A stretch of 64,000 bases of DNA, taken from the NCBI RefSeq assembly GCF_030252345.1, contig NZ_CP126980.1, forward strand, positions 4,355,501-4,419,500, in the 5' to 3' direction. Position 1 is the first letter of the stretch. Every line of letters starts with the position of its first letter. The stretch comes from Actinoplanes oblitus (lineage in GTDB: Bacteria > Actinomycetota > Actinomycetes > Mycobacteriales > Micromonosporaceae). This document shows, piece after piece, positions 8,446-16,470 of the stretch. Position numbers and translations under genes: made by a program. The notes under the pieces were generated by a model. That model saw only the letters and a program-made list of their open reading frames with translations. It ran no database searches and was not told the DNA's origin.

Positions 8446-9135
8446 TCAGCCATGGTCGCCGCCCGCAGTGAGGGCGGGGGCGATCCGGTCGATGCGGTCG
8501 GCGAGGTCGGTGTAGGCGGCCTCGAACGCCTCGTCGGTGTCGACACGGGCGGGATCGGGCACCGACCAGTGCAAGCGGGGCCGGACCGGTCCGGTGAGGT
8601 CTTCATGAGCGTTGTCGCAGACGGCGATGACCAGGTCCCCGTCGTGCACGACGTCGCCGACGTGGTGGGTGCCGGTGGGGTCCAGGGCCAGGCCGTGCTC
8701 GTGGGCGACCCGGACCGCACGCGGGTGGACCCGTTGGGCGGGTGCGGTGCCGGCGGAGGCGACGGCGCCGCCGACGCGGTCGCGCCACAGGGCGGCGGCC
8801 AGTTGCGAGCGGGCGGAGTTGTGGGTGCAGACGAACACCACCCGGTCGGCGCTGTCGAGGCGGGGCGCGGTCAGCGTGGACAGCACGCCGGGGACCAGAC
8901 GCAGGTAGGTGCGGCGGCGGTCGCCTTCGGATCGGGTCCGGACCAGCAGGCCGGCGTCCTGCAGCACCTTCACATGATGGGCGACCAGGTTGGTCGGCAT
9001 GCCGAGATCGGCGGCGATCTCGCCGGGGGAGGCGTCGCCGAGGGTGAGCGCGTCGACGATGGCGAGGCGGGCGGGGTCGCCGAGAGCGGCGTGCACCCGG
9101 GCCCGCGCCTGCAGCGACGAAGTTTCAGCGTTCAT
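8446..9135 (-). CDS. ArsR-family repressor fused to a low-molecular-weight arsenate reductase/phosphatase domain
   Basis: 229 residues from ATG 9135 (the frame is open upstream, but the extension is not protein-like and contains the operator). Residues ~10-85 are an ArsR winged helix (recognition region AADLGMPTNLVAHHVKVLQDAG). Residues ~97-225 are a low-molecular-weight phosphatase/ArsC domain with Cys103-THNSA-Arg109 and a further Cys173. The winged-helix part contains no Cys, so it lacks the thiolate pair with which classic ArsR proteins bind As(III); the only Cys residues are in the enzymatic half. It is the first gene of the ars operon and lies under the palindrome at 9125-9153. Confidence 0.88.
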   Translation of the reverse strand: MNAETSSLQARARVHAALGDPARLAIVDALTLGDASPGEIAADLGMPTNLVAHHVKVLQDAGLLVRTRSEGDRRRTYLRLVPGVLSTLTAPRLDSADRVVFVCTHNSARSQLAAALWRDRVGGAVASAGTAPAQRVHPRAVRVAHEHGLALDPTGTHHVGDVVHDGDLVIAVCDNAHEDLTGPVRPRLHWSVPDPARVDTDEAFEAAYTDLADRIDRIAPALTAGGDHG

Positions 9136-9153
9136 TGACTCAATGATCGCTGA
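9125..9153. promoter_or_regulatory. 29-bp near-perfect palindrome, likely ArsR-type operator
   Basis: Two 14-nt arms (TCAGCGTTCATTGA, 9125-9138, and 9140-9153) match as inverted repeats at 13 of 14 positions around C9139. The inner CATTGA-C-TCAATG is perfect. The palindrome covers the start codon of the fused repressor gene (9133-9135), so binding would block the operon promoter or its initiation complex, as expected for autoregulation. Confidence 0.7.
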
Positions 9154-9594
9154 GGTACTCGATCGAAGCAAGCGAACGGTGGGTGAACGGCTCGGCCGCG
9201 CAGCTCCCCGGCACGTCCCGACCGGGGTCAGCCGTGTTGACGGCCGCGGGGGCAGGTGGGTCTGCACTTCGCCGCTCACGGTGATCTCGGGACTCGGGAC
9301 ACTATCGTCACGGCCAGCCAGGGTTGGGGCTGGTGCTCAGGGTGGTCTCACGAGCCGGGAGACCACCGCCACGGCCAGCCGGGACTGATCTTGACGGGCT
9401 GGGGCGGGTCCGGGGTGCGTCGTCGGCAATGCCGCGACCGATAGGGTGTCGGCGGCTGAGAACCCCGGGCGGCCTTCCGGGACGGCTGCGCGATCCACTC
9501 GCGGCGTCGCTGCGCCACCAGGTCCTCGTCAGCCCGAGCGGCGAGGTCCTGGCCATGTCCGAGCTCGGTGTCCCGGCGTGTGAGGAGTTCCGCG
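9154..9594. other. Intergenic stretch with a 9-bp hairpin
   Basis: About 440 bp between the ars operon start and the VOC gene. One perfect hairpin is present: GGTGGTCTC (9341-9349) and GAGACCACC (9359-9367) with a 9-nt loop. It has no T-run, so its role is unclear. A short direct repeat (CACGGCCAGCC) occurs on both sides of it, starting near 9309 and 9369. No gene is convincing here. Confidence 0.4.
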
Positions 9595-10014
9595 GTGCGG
9601 CAACGTCTGAATCTGATCCTGCTCGGCGTGCGCGACGTGGCGGCGTCGGTGGCGTTCTACGAGGCGCTGGGCTGGCAGCGGGCCAAGGCGGGATCGGCCG
9701 AGTTCGCGCTCTTCGAGCTGGGTGGGGTAGCGGTCGCCTTCCAGTCCCGGGAGGCGTTCGCCGCTGACGCCGGTCTGCCCGACCGGGGGCCGGGTGGCTT
9801 CGCCGGCTTCGCGCTGGCGTACGTGGCTCGCAGCGCCGAGGAGGTGTACCGGGTGATGGCCCGGGCCGCGGAGCTGGGCGCCACGGTGACCCACCCGGCG
9901 GGCCCGAACGCGTGGGGCCACAGCGGCTATTTCACCGACCCGGACGGCCACCTGTTCGAGGTGCTGTACGAGGACGGCTGGATCTTCAACGAGGACGACG
10001 ACCTGGTCCTCTGA
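9595..10014 (+). CDS. VOC/glyoxalase-fold protein
   Basis: 139 residues from GTG 9595, chosen because GAGGAG lies 7 nt upstream and the protein then begins RQRLNLILLGVRDVAASVAFYEALGW, the usual opening of this family. The C-terminal half has GYFTDPDGHLFEVLYEDGW, the second beta-alpha-beta module with the metal-ligand Glu of glyoxalase/bleomycin-resistance/extradiol proteins. A single-domain member probably works as a dimer. The reaction is unknown: it could be metal-dependent isomerisation, dioxygenation or drug binding. Upstream GTG codons at 9568 and 9580 are less likely starts. Confidence 0.85.
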   Translation: MRQRLNLILLGVRDVAASVAFYEALGWQRAKAGSAEFALFELGGVAVAFQSREAFAADAGLPDRGPGGFAGFALAYVARSAEEVYRVMARAAELGATVTHPAGPNAWGHSGYFTDPDGHLFEVLYEDGWIFNEDDDLVL

Positions 10015-10019
10015 CCGTG

Positions 10020-10062
10020 CTCCCGGTGCGCCACCCGCGCGTACGGGGTGGCGCACCGGGAG
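10020..10062. terminator. Bidirectional hairpin terminator
   Basis: A perfect 17-bp stem: CTCCCGGTGCGCCACCC (10020-10036) pairs with 10046-10062 around a 9-nt loop. It sits between the convergent VOC and GH6 genes and probably ends both transcripts. Confidence 0.8.
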
Positions 10063-10068
10063 TGCCGA

Positions 10069-11316
10069 TCAGCGCAGCGGCGGGTTCGCCAGCGTGACGA
10101 GTTCCTCGGCCTGCTGCGGGAACCAGGCGCCGGCCGCCGGGTCGGCGGTGTTGCCGCGGGCCGGGTCGAGGCCGGTGCCGGTGCCCCGGTCGCACTGGCC
10201 GTCGGACTGGCCGGGCGTCTTGATCCACAGGAAGGCGTCGGCCAGCGGGTCGCCGGTCCGGGTGGTCGGGCGCAGGCCCAGTCCGCGGCCCGGCGGGTTG
10301 CACCAGGTCTGCGGGTCGGGCCAGGTGACCCCGGCCGGCGCGGTCCACGGTCCCTGCCCGTTGCGGCTGGTGTCGACGACGAAGTGGGCGAGCCGGCGCG
10401 GCGAGACGTCACCGACGTTGGTGTCGTACCAGGCGTCGCTCAGCGGCCAGGTGCTGAAGTCGCCCGGGCTGGCCGGGTAGTACTGGCTGGCGCACTGCTC
10501 GAAGTGGCCCCGGGCCTCGGCCGGTCCCTGGGTGCCGTAGTAGACGCACTTCGAGATCCAGTCGCCGAACTTCAGCTGCCGCTCGGTCGTCTCGTAGTTG
10601 GACACGTTGAGGAAGAAGCCGTCGGCCTTGCGGACACCCGCTTTGACCAGGCGGTCGGCGATGTCACCGACGCCGAGCCAGGCGCTGTGCGTGCCGTCGA
10701 GGTAGACGCTGGTGCGGGGCAGCTTGCCCAGCCGGTCCACCGCGTAGTTGAGCATCGCGAACCGGTCGGCGGCGGCGGTGGCGGCGTCCGCCTCGGCCGG
10801 CTTGCACCACTCCTGGCTGCCGTTGATGGTGGTGTACCAGGGGATGATGCCCAAACCGTCCGGCTCGACCATGACGGCGGCGCGCTGCCCGCCGATGCCG
10901 GCCGCGAAGGCGTCGATCCAGGCCTTGTACGCGGCGACCGAGGCGGCGCCCCCGGCCGAGTACTGCGAGCAGTCGCGGAACGGGATGTTGTAAGCGACGA
11001 AGACCGGCATGGCCTTCCGCGCCGCCGCCCGCCGCGTCTCGGTCCTGATCGACTGGGTCAGCGAACGGCCGGAGCCGCCGGTGACCCACACCGCCTGCGG
11101 TGTCTCGACCATGGTGTGGATCTGGTGCGCCAGCCGCCACTGACCGGCGGCCTTGAGCGCGGCGATCTGCTGCAGGGCGCCGGGATCCGGCTTCGGGGTG
11201 TAGAACCGGGTGCCGTCCGGGATGACGGCGGCCGCCGGCGACGCGCCGACCGCCAGGGCCACCGCGCAGGCGGCTACGGCGGTGGCTGCCCGCCGCAGGG
11301 GTAGTGACAAGGTCAC
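10069..11316 (-). CDS. Exported GH6 beta-1,4-glucanase/cellobiohydrolase
   Basis: 415 residues with a Sec signal (cleavage near A-A-A at 28-30). The GH6 catalytic signature is clear: YNIPFRDCSQYSAGG with Asp115, and MVEPDGLG with catalytic acid Asp153. Later YLDGTHSAWL and ADGFFLNVSNY segments are typical. It hydrolyses beta-1,4-glucan with inversion outside the cell. No cellulose-binding module is attached. The upstream CebR-like box indicates control by cello-oligosaccharides. It ends at the shared hairpin at 10020-10062. Confidence 0.93.
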   Translation of the reverse strand: MTLSLPLRRAATAVAACAVALAVGASPAAAVIPDGTRFYTPKPDPGALQQIAALKAAGQWRLAHQIHTMVETPQAVWVTGGSGRSLTQSIRTETRRAAARKAMPVFVAYNIPFRDCSQYSAGGAASVAAYKAWIDAFAAGIGGQRAAVMVEPDGLGIIPWYTTINGSQEWCKPAEADAATAAADRFAMLNYAVDRLGKLPRTSVYLDGTHSAWLGVGDIADRLVKAGVRKADGFFLNVSNYETTERQLKFGDWISKCVYYGTQGPAEARGHFEQCASQYYPASPGDFSTWPLSDAWYDTNVGDVSPRRLAHFVVDTSRNGQGPWTAPAGVTWPDPQTWCNPPGRGLGLRPTTRTGDPLADAFLWIKTPGQSDGQCDRGTGTGLDPARGNTADPAAGAWFPQQAEELVTLANPPLR

Positions 11317-11341
11317 ATCGGACTCCTGATCGCATCGATGG

Positions 11342-11355
11342 TGGGAGCGTTCCCA
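11342..11355. promoter_or_regulatory. CebR-type operator upstream of the GH6 gene
   Basis: TGGGAGCGTTCCCA differs from the CebR consensus TGGGAGCGCTCCCA at one position. It lies 26 bp upstream of the GH6 start codon. CebR is the LacI-family repressor of cellulase genes in actinomycetes, released by cellobiose or cellotriose. Confidence 0.8.
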
Positions 11356-11409
11356 TCGCTACGGAGCTTCGATGCTCGATCCGTTCAAGTCAATGGGCCG
11401 TCCGCCCGA

Positions 11410-12918
11410 CTACTGTGGACCCGGCGTGCCGGATGCCCGCTCGCGCACCAGCGCGTCGTACACCTCGGCGAACCGGGCGCGACGGTCCGCGTAGTACTCG
11501 GCGTGCGCGGGCCGCGGCTCGTACGTCGCTCCGGTGGCCCGCGGTGCTCGCGGGACGCCGGGTGCCAGCACGTCGAGCGCCAGCAGGGCGGTGCCGCGTT
11601 GCGTGGCGCGCCGCCGGGTCACGTGCGTGACGGGCCGCCCGAGCACGTCGGCGAGGACCTGGAGCCACTCGGGCTGGTCGTTGCTCACCCGGCCGGCCGC
11701 GGCGACCTCGACGACCCGCGGAGCGGCCGGGTGCAGCTCGTCGGCGACCCGGGCGTACGTCATCGCCACCCCCTCGACGATCCCGCGGAACAGCGCGTCG
11801 GCGTCGGTGGCGGCCGACACCCCGCCGAACACGGCACGGGCCCCGCCCACCCAGCCGGGTGCGCGTTCCCCGGTCAGGTAGGGCAGCACCAGCGGCGTGG
11901 CCTCGCCGGGCGGTGCCGTGAGAATCTCGGCGAGCTCCGGGCTCAGGCGCAAGGTGGCCTGCGCCCAGCTGACGGCGCGACCGACGTCGTTGATCGCCCC
12001 GCCGAGCAGCGTGCGTCCCGCGTCCACCCGGTAGTTCCACAGGCCGAACGGCAGCGGGTCGGCCGGGCCGTCGAGCAGCACCCGCAGCGCGCCGCTGGTG
12101 GCGGTCGCCGCGGTGAGCACCGTGGCGTCGGTGGCCCCCGACCCGATGTTGCTGGCGAATCCGTCGGTGATCACCGGGAACCACGCGGCCCGGGCGAGGG
12201 CCGGCCAGCGCGCCGGGGCGGCCGGGTGGGCCGGATCGGACATGTCCCGGGGTGGCGAGAACTGCGCCGCGCCGGCGCCCGCGGCCGCGAGCAGCTCGGC
12301 GTCGAACTCGCCGGTGCGGCGGTCGAGCAGGCCGGTCCAGGCCACCGTCGACGTCCCGGCGAGCGGTTCCCCGACCAGCCGGGCCAGGACGTACTCGCCG
12401 AGGGACCACCAGGCCGCCGCGCCGGCGACGGCGTCCGGCCGCGCGGTCGCGAGCCAGCGCAGGCGCGGGGCGTGGTAGCTGGTGTGCAGCCGGGTGCCGG
12501 TGCGCTGCTGCACCGCGTGCTCGTCGAGCTCCGCGCGCAGCCGGGTGACCGCACCGGCGCTGCGGGAGTCGGCGTAGGTCAGGCAGGGGGTGAGCGCCCG
12601 GCCGCCCGCGTCGACGGCGATCAGCGAGGCGGCGAAGGTGTCCATCGCGACGCCGGCGATGCGGGTGCCCAGCCGGGTGTCGCCGGCCACCGCGTCGAGA
12701 ACCTGTTGGACCTCCGCGGTGACCTGGTCGGGATCGATGACCGAGGTGCCGTCGGGCGCGACAGTGAACGCGTGCGGCACCTTGTGCTGCAGGCCGTGGA
12801 CCGGCCGGCCGGACGCGTCGTACACCCCGCCGCGGGTGGCGGTGGAACCGATGTCCAGCGCGAGGATCAGCGGGTCGAGCGCTGCGGCGAGCGCGACGTC
12901 GTCATCGGTCCGGGCCAT
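11410..12918 (-). CDS. FGGY-family carbohydrate kinase (gluconokinase/xylulokinase-like)
   Basis: 502 residues from ATG 12918, preferred because GAGG lies 6 nt upstream; ATG 12924 and TTG 12942 are alternatives. N-terminal LALDIGSTATRGGVYD is the phosphate-1 loop of the ribokinase/hexokinase-type ATPase fold, with the catalytic-base region GVAMDTFAAS and a C-terminal adenosine segment RVSNDQPEWLQVLADVLGRPV. FGGY kinases phosphorylate sugars or sugar acids; overall it resembles gluconokinases most, but the substrate cannot be set from sequence alone. It is a single gene, head-to-tail with the GH6 gene, and may take part in sugar use after plant-polymer breakdown. Confidence 0.85.
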   Translation of the reverse strand: MARTDDDVALAAALDPLILALDIGSTATRGGVYDASGRPVHGLQHKVPHAFTVAPDGTSVIDPDQVTAEVQQVLDAVAGDTRLGTRIAGVAMDTFAASLIAVDAGGRALTPCLTYADSRSAGAVTRLRAELDEHAVQQRTGTRLHTSYHAPRLRWLATARPDAVAGAAAWWSLGEYVLARLVGEPLAGTSTVAWTGLLDRRTGEFDAELLAAAGAGAAQFSPPRDMSDPAHPAAPARWPALARAAWFPVITDGFASNIGSGATDATVLTAATATSGALRVLLDGPADPLPFGLWNYRVDAGRTLLGGAINDVGRAVSWAQATLRLSPELAEILTAPPGEATPLVLPYLTGERAPGWVGGARAVFGGVSAATDADALFRGIVEGVAMTYARVADELHPAAPRVVEVAAAGRVSNDQPEWLQVLADVLGRPVTHVTRRRATQRGTALLALDVLAPGVPRAPRATGATYEPRPAHAEYYADRRARFAEVYDALVRERASGTPGPQ

Positions 12919-12981
12919 CGCCATCCTCGTCGTCGGCGCCAAGGGTCTCCAGCGACCCTAACCAACCCTCGCCGGGACCGC

Positions 12982-13215
12982 CCGCCGACGGACGTGGCCA
13001 CCGGAAACATCTGCCGGGCGGCGCTGGACGCCGGGGCGCGGGTGGCGGACATCGGGAGGACGTCCGTGGCCGGTTTCGCGCGGGACCCGAGCCTGTTCAG
13101 CAACGACTGGTTCCACCCGTCCAGCGCCGGTTACGCGGTGATCGCCGAGGCGCTGGCGCCCACGGTGAAAGCCGTCGCGGCGGAGTGTTCCGGGCGCAGC
13201 GGGGCAACACTCTGA
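12982..13215 (+). pseudogene. C-terminal remnant of an SGNH/GDSL-type hydrolase
   Basis: About 77 codons end at TGA 13215 and read ...CRAALDAGARVADIGRTSV then LFSNDWFHPSSAGYAVIAEAL. The N-D-W-F-H-P-S-S-A-G-Y block is the C-terminal Asp-x-x-His block of SGNH esterases, in which Asp and His belong to the catalytic triad. The N-terminal part with the GDSL serine is absent: upstream sequence is the antiparallel sugar-kinase gene. There is no ribosome site or plausible start, so this is a truncated relic. Confidence 0.7.
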
Positions 13216-13217
13216 GC

Positions 13218-13931
13218 GTGCGACGGATGCGGCTGCGTTTCGACGGGTGGATAGCCGGGCTGGGGACGACCGGCGGGATCCGGCTGGTGGTGGGTCACTG
13301 GCCGGCGTCGCCGTTCGGGCCGTTCAGCGACGTCATGGTGGAACACCCGGACGGGCGGCGGGTGCTGCTCGCGCCCACGGAGCGGGTGGGCCGGTTCGTC
13401 GCCGGCACGTACACCTTCGAACAGGTCCAGGTGGTTCCGGTCTCGGTGACCCGCCGCGGGGCAGCGTGGACGGTCACGGCCGGGCCGCTCACGCTGCGGT
13501 TCGAGACCGGCGGCCGCGGCGGGCTCGGCTGGTTGCTGCGGGCGGTGCCGCCGCCGCTGGCGCGGTGGCTGCCGTGGGTACGGCTGATCGACCGGCCGGC
13601 GCGGTTGGTGCGGGGAGTCCGGACGTACGGCAGCGCCGGCAACGGCCGGCGTGAGTGGTACGCGGCGCGGGACTCGCACCGGATCCTGACGGTGACCGGC
13701 GAGTGGTGCGGGGTGGAGCTCGGGCGGCTCAGTGAGATCGATCCGCCGGTGCGGTTCGGCTTCGGGTCGGCGCCCCGCGGTCCGGCGCTGGTGCGGGTCA
13801 CCACGACGGTCGAGGTGCCGGTGGGCGGCGTCGAGGCGGGGACGGCTGCTCCGGGCGTACCCGAATCGGGTTTTGCTCGAAATCGACGCACGAATCGACG
13901 CAACCTGTTTGGGAGGCCCGCGGGCGGGTAG
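13218..13931 (+). CDS. Conserved hypothetical protein, beta-rich
   Basis: 237 residues from GTG 13218, two nucleotides after the stop of the esterase remnant; ATG 13227 is an alternative. It opens MRLRFDGWIAGLGT and includes GHWPASPFGPFSDVMVEHPDGRRVLLAPT, FVAGTYTFEQV and a C-terminal part rich in Arg. No catalytic motif, signal or membrane segment is visible. I recall similar uncharacterised actinobacterial proteins beginning the same way but know of no function. It precedes the SRPBCC gene by 31 bp on the same strand, so they may be cotranscribed. Confidence 0.65.
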   Translation: MRRMRLRFDGWIAGLGTTGGIRLVVGHWPASPFGPFSDVMVEHPDGRRVLLAPTERVGRFVAGTYTFEQVQVVPVSVTRRGAAWTVTAGPLTLRFETGGRGGLGWLLRAVPPPLARWLPWVRLIDRPARLVRGVRTYGSAGNGRREWYAARDSHRILTVTGEWCGVELGRLSEIDPPVRFGFGSAPRGPALVRVTTTVEVPVGGVEAGTAAPGVPESGFARNRRTNRRNLFGRPAGG

Positions 13932-13962
13932 TTCAGGAGCACCCTGAACGAAGGAGAAGATC

Positions 13963-14427
13963 GTGAGCACCGTGACCGAGTCCGTTGACGTGAACGTGCC
14001 GATCGGTACGGCCTACAACCAGTGGACCCAGTTCGAGGACTTTCCGCAGTTCATGGATGGCGTCGAGTCGATCACCCAGACCGACGACACGCACACCCAC
14101 TGGGTGACCAAGGTCGCCGGGCAGACCCGGGAGTTCGACGCGGAGATCACCGAGCAGCACCCGGACGAGCGGGTCGCGTGGAAGAGCACCGGCGGGGAGA
14201 CCAAGCACGCCGGTGTCGTGACGTTCCACCGGCTCAGCGACAGCGAGACCCGGGTGACCATCCAGCTCGACTGGGAGCCGGAGGGCTTCGTCGAGAAGGT
14301 CGGCAGTGCGGTCGGCGTGGACAGCCACCAGGTCAAGGCGGACGCCAAGCGGTTCAAGGAGTTCGTGGAGAGCCGGGGCAGCGCCACCGGCGCTTGGCGC
14401 GGCGACGTCGAGCGGCCGGGCATCTGA
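13963..14427 (+). CDS. SRPBCC (START/polyketide cyclase-like) family protein
   Basis: 154 residues. GTG 13963 follows AAGGAG at ideal spacing. The sequence has the hallmark helix-grip layout: VNVPIGTAYNQWTQFEDFPQFMDGVESI at the start, then W-V-T-K-V-A-G and a C-terminal helix VDSHQVKADAKRFKEFVE. These proteins bind hydrophobic ligands in a deep cavity; many small members are of unknown function and sometimes stress-linked in actinomycetes. No catalytic residue can be assigned. It ends before a strong hairpin at 14440-14473. Confidence 0.85.
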   Translation: MSTVTESVDVNVPIGTAYNQWTQFEDFPQFMDGVESITQTDDTHTHWVTKVAGQTREFDAEITEQHPDERVAWKSTGGETKHAGVVTFHRLSDSETRVTIQLDWEPEGFVEKVGSAVGVDSHQVKADAKRFKEFVESRGSATGAWRGDVERPGI

Positions 14428-14439
14428 CCGTAGGTGTTC

Positions 14440-14473
14440 GTGGCGGCTGGCGTCTTCTGGCGCCGGCCGCCAC
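14440..14473 (+). terminator. Hairpin terminator after the SRPBCC gene
   Basis: GTGGCGGCTGGCG (14440-14452) pairs with CGCCGGCCGCCAC (14461-14473) at 12 of 13 positions around an 8-nt loop. Confidence 0.65.
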
Positions 14474-14536
14474 GCTGGTTTCTGCCTGTCGGCCGACCGA
14501 GCCTCCTCGGGCCAGTGGTCGTATCGTTCACTACCA

Positions 14537-15733
14537 ATGAGTACGGTCTTGTCGCCCCCTCGCCGTCTGTTGTCGGCCTCGTTCGTCTCCCAGGTCGGTA
14601 ACTGGCTCACCTTCACCGGCCTCGCTCAGCATGTGCAGTCTCACTACGGATCGGCCGCAACCGCTGCTGCCTTCGTCACCCAGAGTCTGCCGAGTTTGCT
14701 ATTCGTCCGCGCCGTCGTCGAGCGGATCCCGCCGAGCCTGCGGCCGCGCGTCTATTACCTGACCCAGATCGGGCTCGCGGTGCTGAGCCTTTCGCTCGTC
14801 ATCGGTACGCCGTTGCCCTACGTGCTGGTCTTTTTCGCACTGTCGGCGTTGCTGCGCGGTATCGCGAACCCTCTCTACATGGCGCTTGTCGGGGAGTGGG
14901 TGCCATCCCAGGACCGTTCGGCGATCTATATCTCGCTCGGTGCCATAGGCTCTGTCACCCTGGCCCTCTCGCCGGCGGTCGGAGGCGTCATCGCGATCGC
15001 ATTCGGCTTGCACTGGCTCGTCGTCATCGACGCGGCCAGCTTCCTTCTGGGCCTTGCCATCTTGCGGACCGGTCCAGCCTGGCGGCCGGCGAGCGGACCC
15101 TCCAGGCCGGATGAGCCTCCGTCCATGTTCACGCTGCGTGGGCTGTTCGGTCGTCCGCCGGGGCTGACCGGCTCGCGTGCTCAGGCGCTGACCGCCTGGA
15201 CCTGGTTGAGCCTGATCGGTGCCGCGGTCAATGCTGTGGAGCTACCGGTATTCGCCCTCATCCACCACTTCGATACACGGCTATTCGGGTACGCGCTGTC
15301 CTGCTATGGACTCGGCGGACTGGCGACGCTTTTCCTGCGTCGGTACGTCGCCGATCGCGAACAGTTGCTGCCGTGGCTGTCCGGTGGATACCTGGTGTCC
15401 ATAGCGGCATGGGTATTCGGCGGTGACGTCGGCGCCTATGCCGGATTCTTCGGTGCCGGGCTGACATACGGCCTGCTCAACGGGGTTTTGCGTGGCCTGC
15501 TCGACCGGTCGGCGCAGGCCGGCGGGGTCGACGCGGTACCGCTGTGGGCTTGGGCGAACCAGGTGGTGATCGTCTCGAACCTGGTTGTCTACGGCGTCGC
15601 CACCGCCGCGTTCGCCGCCGGAATGGCGCCGGCCATCGGTGGGCTCGTTCTGGTCGGACTGTGCCTTGCTTTCGTCGCGCAGTCGATTCGTGTGGTGTTC
15701 CGGCCGGCGGTGCCTTCCGTGTCGATCCGCTGA
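14537..15733 (+). CDS. MFS-type membrane transporter
   Basis: 398 residues with about 10-12 hydrophobic helices. ATG 14537 is chosen because the sequence then begins STVLSPPRRLLSASFVSQVGNWLTFTGLAQHV, a usual start for MFS-3 type exporters, and because a -10-like TATCGT (14522-14527) lies 9 nt upstream, which suggests a leaderless transcript; no Shine-Dalgarno is present. The middle loop is EWVPSQDRSAIY. Codon usage is less GC-rich than that of neighbours. The substrate is unknown; family members export drugs or metabolites. Confidence 0.8.
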   Translation: MSTVLSPPRRLLSASFVSQVGNWLTFTGLAQHVQSHYGSAATAAAFVTQSLPSLLFVRAVVERIPPSLRPRVYYLTQIGLAVLSLSLVIGTPLPYVLVFFALSALLRGIANPLYMALVGEWVPSQDRSAIYISLGAIGSVTLALSPAVGGVIAIAFGLHWLVVIDAASFLLGLAILRTGPAWRPASGPSRPDEPPSMFTLRGLFGRPPGLTGSRAQALTAWTWLSLIGAAVNAVELPVFALIHHFDTRLFGYALSCYGLGGLATLFLRRYVADREQLLPWLSGGYLVSIAAWVFGGDVGAYAGFFGAGLTYGLLNGVLRGLLDRSAQAGGVDAVPLWAWANQVVIVSNLVVYGVATAAFAAGMAPAIGGLVLVGLCLAFVAQSIRVVFRPAVPSVSIR

Positions 15734-15788
15734 TCTTGGACGGTGGGTGCGGCAGGAGGTAGCGCGCGATCTTGGTGCGGTCGATTCG

Positions 15789-16403
15789 TCAGTCGCCGTG
15801 CCGATTCGGCTGACTGTCGCGTGGGCTGCGGCCGCGTACCAGGGGCAGGAACACTTCGTCGACGATCTCGACGAGCACCTCGTCGGGGACCGAGGGGATA
15901 CCGCGCATCGCGTACTCGGCGCGGAGCAGCATCATCGGTGTCGTCGCCACCCGGTGGTGGGCGGCCGCCGCCGGCGCCTCGCCGCGGGCTGCGGCCCGTT
16001 CGAGCATCCCGAGCCAAGCGCGGTCCATGGTGTCCGCGCCGGACCGTTCCCGCATGAGGGTGAGTAGCTCGGGGTCGTCGGCCGCGGCGGCGAGCAGACC
16101 GCGCAGAACTGTTCCGTGTGGCGACGACCATGTCTGGTTGGCCAGTCGGAGCATCTCGAGTGCGTCGCCTCGCAGGGTGCCCGTGTCGGGGTTCGGCATG
16201 GCGGCGTCGGACAGATGCCGATACGCCGCGACGCCGAGAGCCGCCCGATGCGGCCAGCGGCGGTAGATGGCGTTCTTGTTGGTCCCGGCGCGGGCGGCGA
16301 CCCGGTCCATCGTCATCCCCGCGTAGCCGGACTCGCGCAGTTCGTCCGCTGCGGCATGCAGGATCGCCCGTTCCAGTTCCTCGCCCCGGCGTCTCGTGCC
16401 CAT
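15789..16403 (-). CDS. TetR-family transcriptional regulator
   Basis: 204 residues. The N-terminal helix-turn-helix is ELRESGYAGMTMDRVAARAGTNKNAIYRRWPHRAAL (about residues 18-53), the TetR_N pattern, followed by an all-helical ligand-binding half. It is divergent from the TIM-barrel gene at 16471; the 67-bp gap between the start codons holds two palindromes (16412-16448). It most likely represses itself and that gene. The ligand is unknown. Confidence 0.9.
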   Translation of the reverse strand: MGTRRRGEELERAILHAAADELRESGYAGMTMDRVAARAGTNKNAIYRRWPHRAALGVAAYRHLSDAAMPNPDTGTLRGDALEMLRLANQTWSSPHGTVLRGLLAAAADDPELLTLMRERSGADTMDRAWLGMLERAAARGEAPAAAAHHRVATTPMMLLRAEYAMRGIPSVPDEVLVEIVDEVFLPLVRGRSPRDSQPNRHGD

Positions 16404-16411
16404 GCCTTGTA

Positions 16412-16448
16412 GGGTACTGGACGTACCCTATAAGGTACGCGGCGTACC
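16412..16448. promoter_or_regulatory. Tandem palindromic operators between tetR and the TIM-barrel gene
   Basis: GGGTAC (16412-16417) with GTACCC (16423-16428), and GGTACG (16434-16439) with CGTACC (16443-16448), are two perfect 6-bp inverted repeats about 21 bp apart, i.e. two helical turns. TATAAG between them (16429-16434) resembles a -10 box. Paired sites on one face of DNA suit cooperative TetR dimer binding. Confidence 0.65.
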
Positions 16449-16470
16449 GTAAGTGAGAGAGGACTTTGGG

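Noticed and set aside
11338..13215. 625-residue plus-strand frame across the sugar-kinase gene
   Set aside because: Only its last ~77 codons look like protein (esterase remnant); the rest is antisense to a convincing FGGY kinase.
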